Part shown: one piece after another, positions 45,362 to 57,618 of the stretch
Numbering within the stretch: position 1 is the stretch's first letter
How the letters are laid out: each line of letters starts with the position of its first letter
Source: Kalmusia sp. IMI 367209
Taxonomy: Eukaryota; Ascomycota; Dothideomycetes; Pleosporales; Didymosphaeriaceae
Direction of reading: 5' to 3'
Assembly: GCA_027946365.1 (NCBI GenBank)
Contig: JAPEUQ010000009.1
Coordinates: 806,001 to 870,000, forward strand
DNA: 64,000 nt
Notes under the pieces: model-generated
Told to the model about the DNA's origin: nothing
Databases searched by the model: none
Seen by the model: the letters and a program-made list of their open reading frames with translations, nothing else
Program-made: the position numbers and the translations under genes

Positions 45362-46719
45362 ATGGCTTCAGGTCCGCCGCCCAATCAGGACGAGCTCATT
45401 GCGTCGCTCGCAAGCCTGACAGGCCTAGCTCCGACAGAGGCACGTCGAACTCCGTAGAAGCTAGTTGTTCTTACTAACACAACTCCAGGCAGAACAATAC
45501 CTCCAAGCTGGCGACTGGAATCTCGAGAACGCTGCAGCTCTATACTTCGACGAAGTCGCGCCCCAAGACGAACAGGACGCCGACGTAAGCACCAGCATGG
45601 CTGACGAGAACGCGCCTCAGGACGACCCGTCGCAGCAGCAACAGCCCGGTGGTGGCCGCACTCTTGGAGGTGCGTATGTGCCGCAGAGTGCGTCTAGCTC
45701 ATCCACGAACCCCCAACAACCTGCAGCTCGTCGGCCGCAGCGAGGTCTAAGGACGTTAGGAGACCTACAGTCGGGTGGTGGTCACGGTCACAGTAACCAT
45801 GGCTCAGACTCAGAGCCCGATGACGATGAGAATCAGGATTTCTTTGCAGGTGGCGAGAAGTCTGGACTCGCGGTGCAGAACCCCAATCAATCGAACTCGC
45901 ACGATCACATCAACAACATCCTCCGGCGTGCTCGACAGTAAGCTCCCCAACACAGCTACAGGCACACCCAAGCTCACAGAACACAGGAATGCTCCTCGAC
46001 CGGGCGGCGACGACGAGCAACCTACTTCGCGCTTCACAGGCACCGGTATGACATTAGGGGGCGACGATGCACCGTCTCGCCAGATCCCCAACCCCTCAGC
46101 CAGTGTCCAACAACCACCCCCGCGCGCACACCGTGAACTCCACCTCTGGCGCGACGGCTTCTCCGTCGACGACGGTGATCTCTTCCGCTACGATGACCCC
46201 GCCAACGCCCGCACGCTCGAGATGATCAACACCGGCCACGCCCCGCTGCACATTTTAAATGTCGAGCACGGCCAAGAAGTCGATGTCGAGGTACACGCAC
46301 ACAAAGATGAGGACTATGTCAAGCCCAAAAAGAAGTACGTGCCCTTTTCCGGCGCAGGCCAGCGCCTCGGCAGCCCCACCCCAGGTGCAAGTGGCCTCGC
46401 ACAACCGCCCGCCGCAGCTGCCACACCCTCAGCTTCTGCCGGGGCGCCGAAACCCGCCATCAAGGTCGACGAGTCGGCTCCTATCGTTACCCTGCAGATC
46501 CGACTTGCAGATGGCACGCGCCTCCCCTCAAGATTCAACACGACACATACCATTGGTGATGTGTACGACTTTGTCAACGCGTCGAGCCCTGCGAGTACGC
46601 AGCGGGGTTATGCGCTTATGACCACCTTCCCCAATAAGGAGCTATCGGATAAATCGGTAGTTTTGGGTGATTTGGCGGAATTCAAGCGCGGTGGTGTAGT
46701 AGTGCAGAAGTGGACGTAG
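45362..46719 (+). CDS. SHP1: Shp1/p47-type Cdc48 adaptor (UBA-SEP-UBX)
   Basis: Recruits substrates to the Cdc48/p97 ATPase and regulates PP1. Exons 45362-45439, 45489-45937 and 45987-46719; 419 aa. UBA domain at 8-45 (SLTGLAPTE spliced to AEQYLQAGDWNLENAAALYF), a disordered Ser/Gln-rich linker with the GGRTLGG and RTLGD motifs seen in p47 proteins, the SEP domain (LHLWRDGFSVDDGDLFRYDD to GHAPLHILNV), and a C-terminal UBX (IVTLQIRLADGTRLPSRFN; ALMTTFPNKELSD). The first intron begins GC rather than GT (GAG|GCACGT), the only way to join the two UBA halves in frame. Confidence 0.94.
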
Positions 46720-47865
46720 GACATGACTATTCTATTGGTACGAGGAGTCAGCATGTTTTAGGGACCTAGACCTAGGCTGGAGATGCAAAGCATCACTATA
46801 ATCAGAAATCAGAACATTGCAGACTCATCATGAATTGAGTCACTACGGGATACATAATATGTATGAGGGCACTTGGACTCTTTGGCTTTTACTATTTGAT
46901 TGTAACCCTTTCCCAAGCACGACTGATGAATCGAGTGGGTGACAGACATGTCGACATATCCTATTCTAGCGACCTTTCATTACGCCAGACCGTCCTGTGC
47001 TAGGGCCCGATTCCCAATATGGTATCAGGATACCGCAATATAGTACCAGATGTGTGATCCGTCGCTTGCGGTAACGTTTCGTCGTGGTGTCGTGTTGGTG
47101 GGGTGCAGGGACCAATGCAAACGGAATGAGCGAACAAAAGATACATTCCTCGCTATCGGCTCGGCAGCTGGAACGACCGCGTGATACCGAGTGTATGGGT
47201 CACTGTCGTGCAAATGTTGTGCGCAGAGGTGGTGCATACGGGAGCTTAGAACCGAGCGGTTGGGTACGTGGGATGTTCAAGATGTTCAAGATGTCATGGG
47301 GAATACATAGAGATAAGGGAAGCTAGGTAGGGGATGCTGATAACGTACGGTCAATGAGAAGATCTTGTTCTTCTTAAGCGTCGGTGGGTGTGAGGGTTTC
47401 GAGGGTTTGCTTTGGGGTTTGATTTGTTTCTGCGCATTGCACCAACCGCCAGTTCATATGCAGAATGGGTTCGGACTGTTAGATAAATGCTTGCCGTCAC
47501 ACGAGGTGAGTTTGGAAATATTAGGAATATGGTGATGGTATGAATCTGCTAAGCTGGTACCTGTTCACGGTGGCAATCCGCGTTTCACGAGCATTTCACC
47601 AATTTTTGACAGGTGCGTACCGCTTGCGGCTGATAAGATTTCTGGGTGGGATGTCCACATTGCTTGTTTCCTTCATGTACAAGTCTACGGAAATCAATCG
47701 TTATCTCTAGAAATACTGATATCTTTCCACGTGCAATTAGCTCGAGCTCTGTTCGCGAGAGAAGAAAACCTACAGTGTGCTAGCTATGCCCGGATTCGTA
47801 CCTATGGTAGCCGTATAAAGATTGGTTGCATTGTGGCAAAAGGACAGATTGGAAGGGTCGTAACT
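46720..47865. other. Intergenic, no gene seen
   Basis: 3' flank of shp1 and promoter of the DUF3405 gene. Only short frames without motifs. Confidence 0.45.
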
Positions 47866-50335
47866 ATGATTGTTCGGTCGCCGCGCAGATGTACGCTATT
47901 GCTTTCCGTCGCGTTGATATTCCTTCTCGCAGTATGGAATCAAAGTCCGTGGTCACATCCACACGTCTCCGTATACTATCGCCTTCCATTTATAGCGCCG
48001 AAACAGAACCATATACCCAGCGACGATGCCTCCGAGGCGGGTCCAGCATCCATCCAGTCTCTATCACCTAATATCCTCTTGGAGCCACTCCTCGCAGCAG
48101 GGGCAACAAAACACTCAAAACCAGAAGAACCATTGATATCGCAAAATCTAGCCTTGCCATGGCGAGCGCAGCCAGAAAAGGACAATTCGTTGGACTACCA
48201 GCCTGTGCAGCCGCAGAATTTGACAGCGTACATGAAAGAGATGTTAGACTGGAATCGACCAAATTGGGACGGGCACTGGCCCCCTTTCAAGGACTATGAG
48301 CACATGGACTACGATCCCAACCGATGGGAAGAATTCGACTAGTAAGTCGTACCTGTCCAATATACCACTGAATGGATCAGATGGACTAACATCTCCCAGT
48401 GACTATCGCTTCTATACCTCCGGCCACCACAGACTCAGCAATAAAGTCGCATCAAACCCTATACCATACAAACCCTTTCCTGATTATAACTCACCCTCAT
48501 ACAAAACCAAGTGGAAAGGCGAATACGTTCCCTGCGAGGGTCCCCGCGGTGTACCCCTCAACATGAGCTCAGACGACGAAGTACGGGTCTACCGCGGCGT
48601 GCCAGCCAGTTTTCCAAAGGTGTTCGCCGGCGGATACGACGCCGTGGGGTTAGATGGCGATGTGTGCTTCGATCGGTACTCAAGGTATGGACCGTATGGC
48701 TTCGGCGACGACGTATATCCCGAGGACGTCGAGGACTGGATCGCGCCCGGTACGGTGCCAGAGTGGCACGATGTGCCTTGGGGCGCGCTGCAAGATGACT
48801 GTCTAGAGAGAAATAAGGAGAGGTATCGTCCTGAAGCTCAAACATCCTCTGTTAGAAGTACTAATACGGCGCTACCGGATGCGGCGGTCGTGTCGTCTAC
48901 TTTTGCCATGCCTACGGCTATGGCGAGAGGGGAGAAGGGAGGTGCTGATGGGAAAGAGACGAAGAAGTATCATCATAGAACTGCAGTCCTTATTCGTGCC
49001 TGGACAGGCTACCGTTACGAACCAAACGACATCCTCGCCATCCGCGCCACGATCTCTGAGCTCAGCTTGCGGTCCGGCGCTGAATACTCCGTGTATCTCC
49101 TGGTTCATGTGAAAGACGCCTCGCTCGACATTTTCGCAAATGAGACGCTGTATAACGCCACCTTGAACCAAAACGTACCGTATGAGTTGCGCTCCATCGC
49201 TTTACTATGGTCGGAACGCATATTTCCCGAGTGGTATCCTGACGTGGGCGACTGGCAGGTGTACTGGCAACAGTTCATGTGTCTGCAGTGGTTCTCACTG
49301 ACGCATCCTGGATTCGACTACGTATGGAATTGGGAGATGGATGCGCGATACACGGGGCACCACTATCATTTCCTATCCGCCATCTCTTCCTTCGCCGAAA
49401 AGCAGCCTAGAAAACTCCTCTGGGAGCGGAACAAGCGGTTCTACCTGCCTTCCGTGCATGGAAGCTACAAGGAGTTTGTGGAGAGCACACATGCAGATGT
49501 GCTCAACGCTTCAGCGCACAGTCTGATTCCGCCTCCCGTCTGGGGACCCAGACCGTACGAGGGCGCAGTACCGAGACAGGTTCCGCTGGGGCCGGCGCCG
49601 CCGAGGACGTTCGAGGAGGATAGATTTGAGTGGGGTGTCGGTGAGCCTGCGGATTTTATATCGCTGCTTCCGATGTGGGATCCACGCAACACTTCGTGGT
49701 CGTATAAGGACAAGATCTGGAACTATATACCGTCCGTCCGTCCTGTCTTCACGCCCGAGGATCCCCCCGCAGACGCCTTCACGCATCCAAACTTCACGCA
49801 CATCGACCGCCGCGTCTTCATCAACACAGTGACACGATTTAGCAAGAAGTTGCTGCACGCCATGCATGAGGAGAACCGCGCGGGAAGGAGCATGCAGGCT
49901 GAGATGTGGCCGTCATCTGTAGCCTTGCAACATGGGCTGAAAGCTGTGTACGCACCGCATCCAATCTTTAATGACAGGCACTGGCCGCCGCAGTACGCGG
50001 CTGCAATTTTTGACACGGCGAATACGGTGGATGCGCTCGCTGGTGGGCCCGTGGAGGGGGTGCAGGGTGCGTGGACAGAGCAGGAGGATAGTCCGTATAA
50101 TCACGATAGAGAGGCGAATTTCCAGGGGTGGAGCTGGTATTTCTCGAGTAGGTTTCCGCGGACGCTGTATAGGCGGTGGTTGGGGTGGAGGATAGTACGG
50201 CAGGATTGGGGAGAAGAAGAAAGAGTGGTTGGAGGGAAAGGAAGTGACGGTAACTTAGAAGAGAGGAGGATGTGTATGCCGGGGATGCTGTTGCATCCAA
50301 TCAAGAGGATGGGGGAGGATATTGTGAGGGCGTAG
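47866..50335 (+). CDS. DUF3405 type II membrane protein, glycosyltransferase-like
   Basis: Exons 47866-48341 and 48400-50335 with a 58 nt intron; 803 aa. A short basic N-terminus (MIVRSPRRC) precedes one hydrophobic signal anchor (TLLLSVALIFLLAVW), so the bulk should face the Golgi lumen. The DUF3405 core is recognised by HHRTAVLIRAWTGYRYEPND, LLWSERIFPEWYPDVGDW, YWQQFMCLQWFSLTHPGFD, YVWNWEMDARYTGHHYHF and AEMWPSSVALQHGLKAVY. The WEMDAR motif resembles a DxD metal site of glycosyltransferases; activity is inferred from fold-level similarity only. The start was chosen because it places the anchor at the N-terminus; the upstream 45 codons are unlike the family. Convergent with the SurE-like gene. 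Confidence 0.88.
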
Positions 50336-50530
50336 ATCAAAGGAATTAGGACGAAGATGATACTTGACCTGAGGAAGTCTTTTTCATAAAGGGACTATGG
50401 GGCACAATGTTTTCTTGGCTGTAAGCACTTCTTGTATCACACCCAGCGTGGAGCTTTCTGTGCACAACATTGGGTATCTGATTCGACGTCTCGTTCATAT
50501 CTCTTCGCATCGTCCATCACTCCTTTTTAT

Positions 50531-51480
50531 CTAAAGACAAGACAAAATCGGCTTCAGCTTATCAAAAGCCACCTTCTGCTTCGCGGCATCCGCCGTCGTC
50601 TTATCCGCCGCATCCCCAACACTGACAGACACATAGCAAGCACTCCTCAGTAGAATAACGTCGGCTTCCCAAGGCAGACGCGTGCTTCCGCAGATCTCAG
50701 TATCGCGGCTGCTCAACAGCCCCGTAGTAACGCGAGTAGGAATGAACTTGAATTGGCTCGCACTGTTGCACTTTGAATCGGTAACCTCTCCGAAGTTGAC
50801 ATTCAGGAATACATCATCAGGCAAGTACGGTGCACCGGAGTTGATGAGTGTAGTAGTCAGATTCAGCGCCAGGTCAGCATACACCTTGCTATGGATGGGC
50901 GTGGGTTGGTTCCACGCAGTAGGGTCACCAGAGCGGCCGCTGAACGCAATAGCGGGGATTTTGGCCGTGTGCGCAGAGTAGACTGCAGCGCCAATGGTGC
51001 CGGAGAAGAAAGCCTGCACGTCCACGTTCTGGCCAACATTAGGACCTGTTACGGCGAGTTGGGGCTTTGCGCCGTTCCAGAGCGCAGGACCCGTCACGTC
51101 GATACCGCGCTTGATGCTAGTGACTGGGTACGAGTTCACGTAGTTGAGGCGGGGATCAGTGGAGTTGGCTCCTGTTGCGGGGGCTCCTCCTGGGCAGGAA
51201 CTGTATTGGCATCCATCAGAATCCACTGTTGTGGGTGTGGCATCCGATGATCCTAATACGATGAGTCTACATTCCTTTGATGAGTAGAACGCTGGGTTAA
51301 CGAACCTGTCCCAGACTGGTTTTCGGCGGGACCAGAAAGCACCACTTGGTTGCCAGCGGCACTCAAGCTGTTGAAAAAAGTTCGGGCGTTAATCTCCGCC
51401 CAGCCGTCATCGTTGGACTGGACGATGCGGATCGCGGTCGCGAAAGGGACAACGGCGCCGAGGAGCACCCAGGAACGCAT
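50531..51480 (-). CDS. Secreted SurE-like 5'/3'-nucleotidase (acid phosphatase family)
   Basis: Exons 51306-51480 and 50531-51252, intron 53 nt; 298 aa. Signal peptide MRSWVLLGAVVPFATA, then the SurE metal site IRIVQSNDDGWAE, the conserved AGNQVVLSGPAENQSG, and the downstream LAVTGPNVGQN and IPAIAFSGR segments that complete the active site. The core Asp-Asp and Asn ligands are present. A Cys-rich insert (CQYSSCPGG) is typical of fungal secreted members. The exact substrate is not predictable. Confidence 0.92.
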
Positions 51481-52296
51481 CTTGACGATGGCAACGAACG
51501 AAAGTGTGCAACGAAGGCAAAAATGAAGGAAGGACTGCAAGGCGTGGTCCCGCTTTGACAGGGCGAAACGCTCTGTATATCTAGTTCGGTGGCATGCCTG
51601 GGGTACGCGCACGATTGCCACTAGCAGTCGCTCAGCCGCCTCGATGTCCCCATGGCGGCGGAGGCGATCTCAATTGTTTCTGATGTCCGCGCATGCTAGT
51701 GCTATGATTGAGCACGGAGAAATTGGAGTGGCTGTGAAAGGGTATTCTCCCGTCCTGAGTGGACGGGGGTGTTTATGCAAAGGTGCGACGTGGCTTGGCA
51801 GGGGTCATTGTTTCGGGAAGGCGTGCTGTTTGCCCCACCGCGTCGGTCCCACGTGCTAATCACTCGAGCTTTGAATCGATCTTGGTCTACACAACATGCG
51901 TTGTTTGTGGATACGCCTTCCCAATCGATACTATACTAAGACTTGATGGCGTGCAGAAGGCCCGTTGTACGCATCAGCAGATTGAACACATCAAAAACTC
52001 GAGGAACCGCTCGGAGAGAGACCAGAAGTGGGCTAGCTTCGCAGTGTAATAGCCTGCGTAATGGCGCTGCATGCTTCCCTCTACAAGCGCATCTGGTGCT
52101 CGAAGCAGACGTCCCAGATCTAGTCGTGTTTGTTCTTACCGAGGGTAAATAGCATTGAAGGTTGGCTGTCGGATCAATGAAACATGCAAACATCTCCGGT
52201 TGCATAGCCTCGCCCTTGGCCTCGCCATGCCAGACGGATTTACCATGCACAATGTCTTCAGGGCAGATCTTGTCGTCCCAAAAAGCCTGTTTACCC
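51481..52296. other. Intergenic, no gene seen
   Basis: Promoter of the SurE-like gene and 3' flank of the next minus-strand gene. The overlapping frames at 51943-52359 have no domain. Confidence 0.45.
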
Positions 52297-53310
52297 TCAC
52301 TTAGATGCCTCGCTCCTTTGCAGTCCTATCATCGCTTGCTCATCCACTGGCTCACCTAGGACTCCCGCCTTCTGGAGTATGCGCATTGTCTTCTGCACGA
52401 CGCTTTCCCCTACACCCCTTACATCATGTGAGAACCGTACTGTCTTTAGCCATTCCCTTGCATCTTCTTCCGAGTAATCTAGTTTGGTGCTGATATACTC
52501 GACCGCCTCCTCTTGGTTCTCCTCGAAATGCTTCACGCCTTTATTAATCTTCTGCAACGCGTCGTCTAGTTCTTCTTTAAGCGGAGGATGCGAAGCCTGA
52601 GTCTCCTGCGACCAATTCGTTGGATTCAAAAGATCGTTTTTCGCAACGATCTTCCATGATGACCATGGCGTGTATATTTCGCCAATTCTTTTTATCTCGC
52701 CATTGTCATAGTATCGTTTTGAGGTAAAATGTTCCCACATGAAGAAATCAGCCGTTCCATTATTGACGCCGTCGCGGAGATTCGCAAAAGTATTGAGCGG
52801 CTCGATGGGAAACGGCGGTCCAGAAGATTGTGCATCTAGCCATCCTTGCTGGTCCGCCAGTACAAAGCTCATGACATAGCTTCCGCTTCCAATTCTTGAC
52901 ACGCCGACTTTCTTTCCTTTTAGGTCATTTACGCCTTTCAATTCATTCCGTTGCGACCCGGTAGATATCGCCCAGCATAGTGGCGTCTCCACGTACGTGC
53001 CCACAAGCCTGAAACCCGCGTCCTGCCGTGCCTCTTGTGCCTTTCCCAGTGCTGCCACCCAGCCCTCTGTGAGGCCAACGCCAACGTCTATTTCGTCAGC
53101 CTGCAGTGCTGTGACCATGTGTCCGGTGCCGGAAGGAAACGGAAGTAGTCTTGCATCGAGACCGTAGTGTTTTTTCGCAAATTCAAGCGGCGTAGAGAAA
53201 TGTTCTGGCACGAAGCCTATACGTAGAGGGGCCATTGTCGCTCTCTGTGTCGTGAAGCTGCGAATATGTCGAGATAAAGGTGCGACGTTCCGCAAACGGG
53301 AGGACAACAT
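52297..53310 (-). CDS. Periplasmic-binding-protein-like (PBP2, Ca3427/THI5-related) protein, probably mitochondrial
   Basis: Single exon, 337 aa. The fold belongs to the PBP2 superfamily in eukaryotic form (Ca3427-like): RIGFVPEHFSTPLEFAKKHY, FPSGTGHMVTALQADEIDVG, GLTEGWVAAL, LKGKKVGVSRIGSGSYVMS and ADFFMWEHFTSKRYY. The first 25 residues (MLSSRLRNVAPLSRHIRS) look like a mitochondrial presequence; a second Met at residue 26 (MAPLRIGF) starts the folded domain, so dual localisation through alternative starts is possible. Relatives include the thiamine-pyrimidine synthase family, but the His and Cys-rich motif of THI5 is not seen, so pyrimidine synthesis should not be assumed. Confidence 0.85.
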   Translation of the reverse strand: MLSSRLRNVAPLSRHIRSFTTQRATMAPLRIGFVPEHFSTPLEFAKKHYGLDARLLPFPSGTGHMVTALQADEIDVGVGLTEGWVAALGKAQEARQDAGFRLVGTYVETPLCWAISTGSQRNELKGVNDLKGKKVGVSRIGSGSYVMSFVLADQQGWLDAQSSGPPFPIEPLNTFANLRDGVNNGTADFFMWEHFTSKRYYDNGEIKRIGEIYTPWSSWKIVAKNDLLNPTNWSQETQASHPPLKEELDDALQKINKGVKHFEENQEEAVEYISTKLDYSEEDAREWLKTVRFSHDVRGVGESVVQKTMRILQKAGVLGEPVDEQAMIGLQRSEASK

Positions 53311-53707
53311 CGCTCGCGTGGGGCAGCTTTGAACGTAATGAGCGCGCTTTGGCGAAGAAAAAAGAGAATTAACGCGTCAAACGGGATTTCAGAAACTCAG
53401 AAGATGCGCCCCCTTCGACAATGCAGTTTCGTACATATAAAGGACAAGTGCAAGCGCAGAAGGTACAGAGAAAGGTCGCGCAGGTCGAACCGGACTCCCG
53501 AGGTTGATGTCATTGGTGCACAAGCACTTCATTAGCCACAGGGTGGCGCCATACCTTGCTCCGATCTTCGCTTGCGCAATTCACCCCTCCTGGTACATCA
53601 TGCTCTTAGTATCTCGCATTTGTGTGCCGAACATTATTTTATTCTAAGTTGATACCTTTAGACTATATGTTGCTATTTTAGCGTCGCTGCTTGAGTAATT
53701 TGATGCA
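53311..53707. other. Intergenic, divergent promoter
   Basis: Between the PBP2-like gene and the divergent flavin monooxygenase. No gene seen. Confidence 0.45.
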
Positions 53708-55267
53708 ATGACCTCAGATATGATATCTTTAAGAGCACGTACGATAGCCGTCGTTGGAGCTGGTCCATCTGGCCTTATAGCTGCGAAGTAAATCTTACAA
53801 ATCACTAGAATTGTCACTGAGATTAACCATATCAGATATCTTCGAGAAGAAAAGGCTTTCGACAAGATTGTCCTTTATGAACAGCGCAGTAACAGTGGTG
53901 GAGTATGGAATTACACTGGCGATCAAAGGGATGAAGATCTTCTCACTATACCTCAAACCAATCCGCGAGGCAAGAACCAGGAACCTACATGGAAACCTAC
54001 AAAAGCGAGCCCCGGGGGGGCTAAAAATAGGGAAAAAAATGGCGTACAGAAGGAGGCTATATTCCTATCGCCGATTTACGACAGGCTAGAGACCAACATC
54101 CCACGAGGGTTAATGGGCTTTCAAGATCTGAACTGGTCGCAAGACAGTCAGCTCTTTCCAAAACATGAGACGGTTCTGAAGTACATTGAAGAGTACGGGA
54201 AAGACGTCCAGGACCTGGTGCAGTACGAAACACAAGTAATCAACATCGAACCTACAGATGATAATCACGCCGGCAAGTGGAAAGTCTACACACGAGATTT
54301 GCTCTCGAATTTTCAACAAGAAGAAACGTACGACGCCGTCATCGTGGCAAACGGCCACTTCATCACGCCTTACGTCCCCGATATACCAGGTATCAGAGAA
54401 TGGAACGCGAAGTACCCAGACGCAATATCTCACTCGAAATACTACCGCAACCCCGAAGAGTTTCGCAACAAGAAAGTCATCGTAGTCGGCAACTCCGCGT
54501 CCGGCTCTGACATATCAACGCAAATAGCCCAGTACTCGCAACACCCGCTTCTCTGGTCTAGCAGATCCGCTTCCATTTTCAAACCCGCGCCCTCGCCACT
54601 GAAGCGCGAACTCCCACCTATCTCCAACTTCCTGCTTCCCAACCGCAGCGTCGAATTTGAAGACGGGACGGTCGAGACGGATGTCGACGCCATTGTCTTC
54701 GCGACCGGCTACTTCTACTCTCTGCCGTTCCTCGAGGATGTAAAGCCGAAATTAATACATGATGGCAGCCATGTGCAGGGCACGTACAAGCATCTCTTTT
54801 ACGCGCCGCGGCCTACGCTCTCTTTCCTCGCCCTTCCTCAACGCGTGATCCCTTTCCCCATCGCAGAAGCACAATCTGCCGTCCTAGCACGCGTCTACTC
54901 TGGCCGTCTTTCTCTACCACCACTTCCAACTATGTGTGTGTGGGAACAAAGCGTCATCGACGAGATGGGCGATGGGCGGAACTTTCATCTCCTCCCGTTT
55001 CCAAAAGACGGCAATTACATTAACGAGTTGTCGCACTGGGCGTTGAGCGCGGAGCCAAGGGAAGGCTTGGAAAATAATGGGAAGGGTAAGACACCGCCAA
55101 TATGGGGCGGGTGGGAGTTTTGGTGTAGAGAACAGTTCTCGAAAATACGGGCTGCATTCGGGGCACTTGGGGAGAAGAGATACGAAGTACGGACGTTGGA
55201 GGAGGTAGGGTTTAGCTATGAAGAGTATCTGAAAAGGAAGGCTCAGGAGGAAGGCAAACTGATATAG
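53708..55267 (+). CDS. Flavin-containing monooxygenase
   Basis: Class B flavoprotein monooxygenase using FAD and NADPH. Exons 53708-53787 and 53836-55267 (48 nt intron), 503 aa. FAD-binding Rossmann motif TIAVVGAGPSGLIAAKY, formed across the splice; the linker LYEQRSNSGGVWNYTG; the second, NADPH-binding Rossmann motif VIVVGNSASGSDIS; ATG-type motif IVFATGYFY; and a variant FMO signature around DAISHSKYYRNPEEF. The conserved YDRLETNIPR before the substrate region is typical of fungal Fmo1-like enzymes. The chosen start gives the usual short N-terminus. Convergent with noxC, 294 bp between stops; no biosynthetic neighbours point to a dedicated pathway. Confidence 0.92.
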
Positions 55268-55561
55268 ATTTTTTACATCAATGTACAGATTATTCCACAC
55301 ATAATGGGTGTGTGACTGTACACCTTGGCTCAAGTCCTACTCCTTACGGTCATAACCTTCGCACGAACTCACACGGGACCATGAAAGTAGTGGGGAGCCA
55401 ATTCGGTTTCTTTAGTGAGCGTGTCATCTTTTCCCCGCCCACTCATCAATCACATTATACTATAGAAGAATAGTACGAACATGTAAAGTTGCGCTATCTA
55501 TGGCATATATTATGATTCGTGGCAACGAAAACTTCATACGTGCATCCCATCAAGCACACGC

Positions 55562-57618
55562 TCACCCAAAGACCTCCATCATGAAATGATACTCCACTTT
55601 CCTTCCCTCCGCCCTTCCCCTTGCCGTGAGCGCCCGACACCGATCCGCAAGCTGCACCCCGATAACCGGAGGCCCGCAGAAGAAAACCCCGACCCGCACC
55701 TCGTCCACCTTGCCTTTCCCCTCCCACTTCTCCTCGCCGTCCTTCATCCTCTCTGCAAGCACCTTGCACATATCCGCATAATGCTCTTCCATGATTCCAC
55801 CCAGCTCAGGACGCCCGAAATGCGTCGGGTTCAGGAGGCCAGTGAGGTAAGATTGCGGATGCGAGGGTGTCCGGAATTTCTCGATGAGCCAGCGGAAGAC
55901 GTGCGTGGATATTTGCTTGCGCTTCTGCGTGACGTACGTCTGGATGCGGATGTCGAGGTTGGAGCGTGAGTGCTTCTCTGCGCCGCGCGTGACTTCGTTG
56001 AGGAGGTCGGAGAACCACAAGAGGTCGTTTTTGTCTCGTACCATCCAGTGGAAATCGACACGGCGGTGGTCCTCATACGGCGAACGGCCGTTATGCGCCT
56101 CGTTGTCGTTAGATGGGCTGCGCTCGAGCTCGTGTTCTTGGAGGTCTGTCAGGATGCCTGAGAAGGGCGTTACGCCGATGCCGGCGCCGAAGACCATGCT
56201 GTATTCGAAGTCATAGAAGCGCTGTGCAGGAGCTCCGAAAGGCCCATCGATGCCTACTCTAATGCTCTTCTGGCCACTCTTGGCGAGGTCGTGGAGTGCA
56301 CTTGTCCAGTCGCCGTCGGCTTTGATGTGGACTTGCATTGATTTACCGGTGCATGTTGAGACGGTGAAGGGATGCCATTGGATCCACGATAGTTGGGGTA
56401 CTTGGACGAAGACGTATTGACCGGCTTTATAAGGCCAGAAACGGTATTTTGGGATGCTGGTAGTTATTGCGACCGTCTCTTTGTCAAGGAGCTGAAGCTC
56501 CGCGACGATGGGGAAGAAGCCTAAAATGACACGCTGCAGACGTTCCAAAATAACAAGTAGTGTGGGGAAAGCGAGCCAGTACCCGAACATGGGCCATTGT
56601 AAAAGGCCTGCAGTGCCATGCGCGCACATCAACCCGATGATCGGAAACATGAGCAGATGTCCTAGTTGAAAGACCTCGTAGCTCCATTTGCGCACTTGGG
56701 GCATGCTTAAGATGGCCAGGAGGTAGAAGCATCCCAGTGCAGTCAAGCCTGTCCAACCCGGTACTGAGCGGACATAGTCAATGTAGTATCTAGGTACAGC
56801 GTCCTCGCCCAGAACGACTGCAACGTTCTGCTGCCGACCCGACTTGCTACCGAAGACGAATGATCCCGTTAGATGACCGATGGCATGTAATGTGGCGAAG
56901 ACAAGGGCAACGATGGACATTTTAATGTGGAACGATTGCGAAAGATCCCAATTGATGAATCGCGAGATGATGTAGTTGTGTCGAAGGAGGGTCGAAAACC
57001 AACGCGACATGGAGAGAATGAGGAAAAAGAATGTTGGATATAGCACACCAGCGCATGTTTTTGAAAGAACAACGCCCCATCCAAATGCCGGTCGGTACTG
57101 CTCGTACGTGATATATTTGACCTATCGTCTCCATTAGCCTTATTCTAGGGCGGTACGCGTAAAATAGCGAAGATACTCACCAACTGCCAAATACCAAAGG
57201 CAAGCATAAACGCGACCACAAGAGCCATGAAAGCTATCTGGGGCCCTTCGACAGCCCAGTACGCGCACAGTTTCCTCCAGATAGACATGCCTTTGACATA
57301 TGCATCTTCATTTTTTGCTTCCTTGCGATCCTGCTCCAGGGAAGGTATCTCCCAGCGTCGCACGCATTCTGCGAATTGGTCCCGGGGTATCGAGTCTTCG
57401 CGGGTGCCAATTAGTGTCCGTAAGAACTCGTGCCTGCCCTCCTCTTCCTCATCATGGTATATCTGATGTCGTTTTGGCTTAGGTGTTAATTCCTTTCCGA
57501 CCTCATCTAGCTTATACTCCAGCTCCTTGTAGTCTATTATTCTATTATTATCCCTGTCTAAGTCGTCGATAAATTTGTTAATTTCGTCGTCTGTGAGATA
57601 CTGCTGCGGGACAGCCAT
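55562..57618 (-). CDS. noxC: NADPH oxidase, NoxC type (EF-hand, NOX5-like)
   Basis: Transmembrane flavocytochrome that makes superoxide. Exons 57181-57618 and 55562-57121 (59 nt intron, phase 0), 665 aa. An N-terminal EF-hand (DLDRDNNRIIDYKELEYKL) marks the calcium-regulated NoxC class; NoxA and NoxB lack it. Heme histidines show the bis-His spacing: H-x13-H in FHIKMSIVALVFATLH and H-x12-H in HLLMFPIIGLMCAH. FAD-binding HPFTVST, the pyrophosphate loop GIDGPFGAP, NADPH-binding GAGIGVTPFSGIL and FFCGPP are present, and it ends with EVFG. A loop of about 40 hydrophilic residues (SPSNDNEAHNGRSPYED) precedes the second NADPH segment, as in other NoxC proteins. NoxC occurs in only part of the filamentous ascomycetes. 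Confidence 0.93.
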
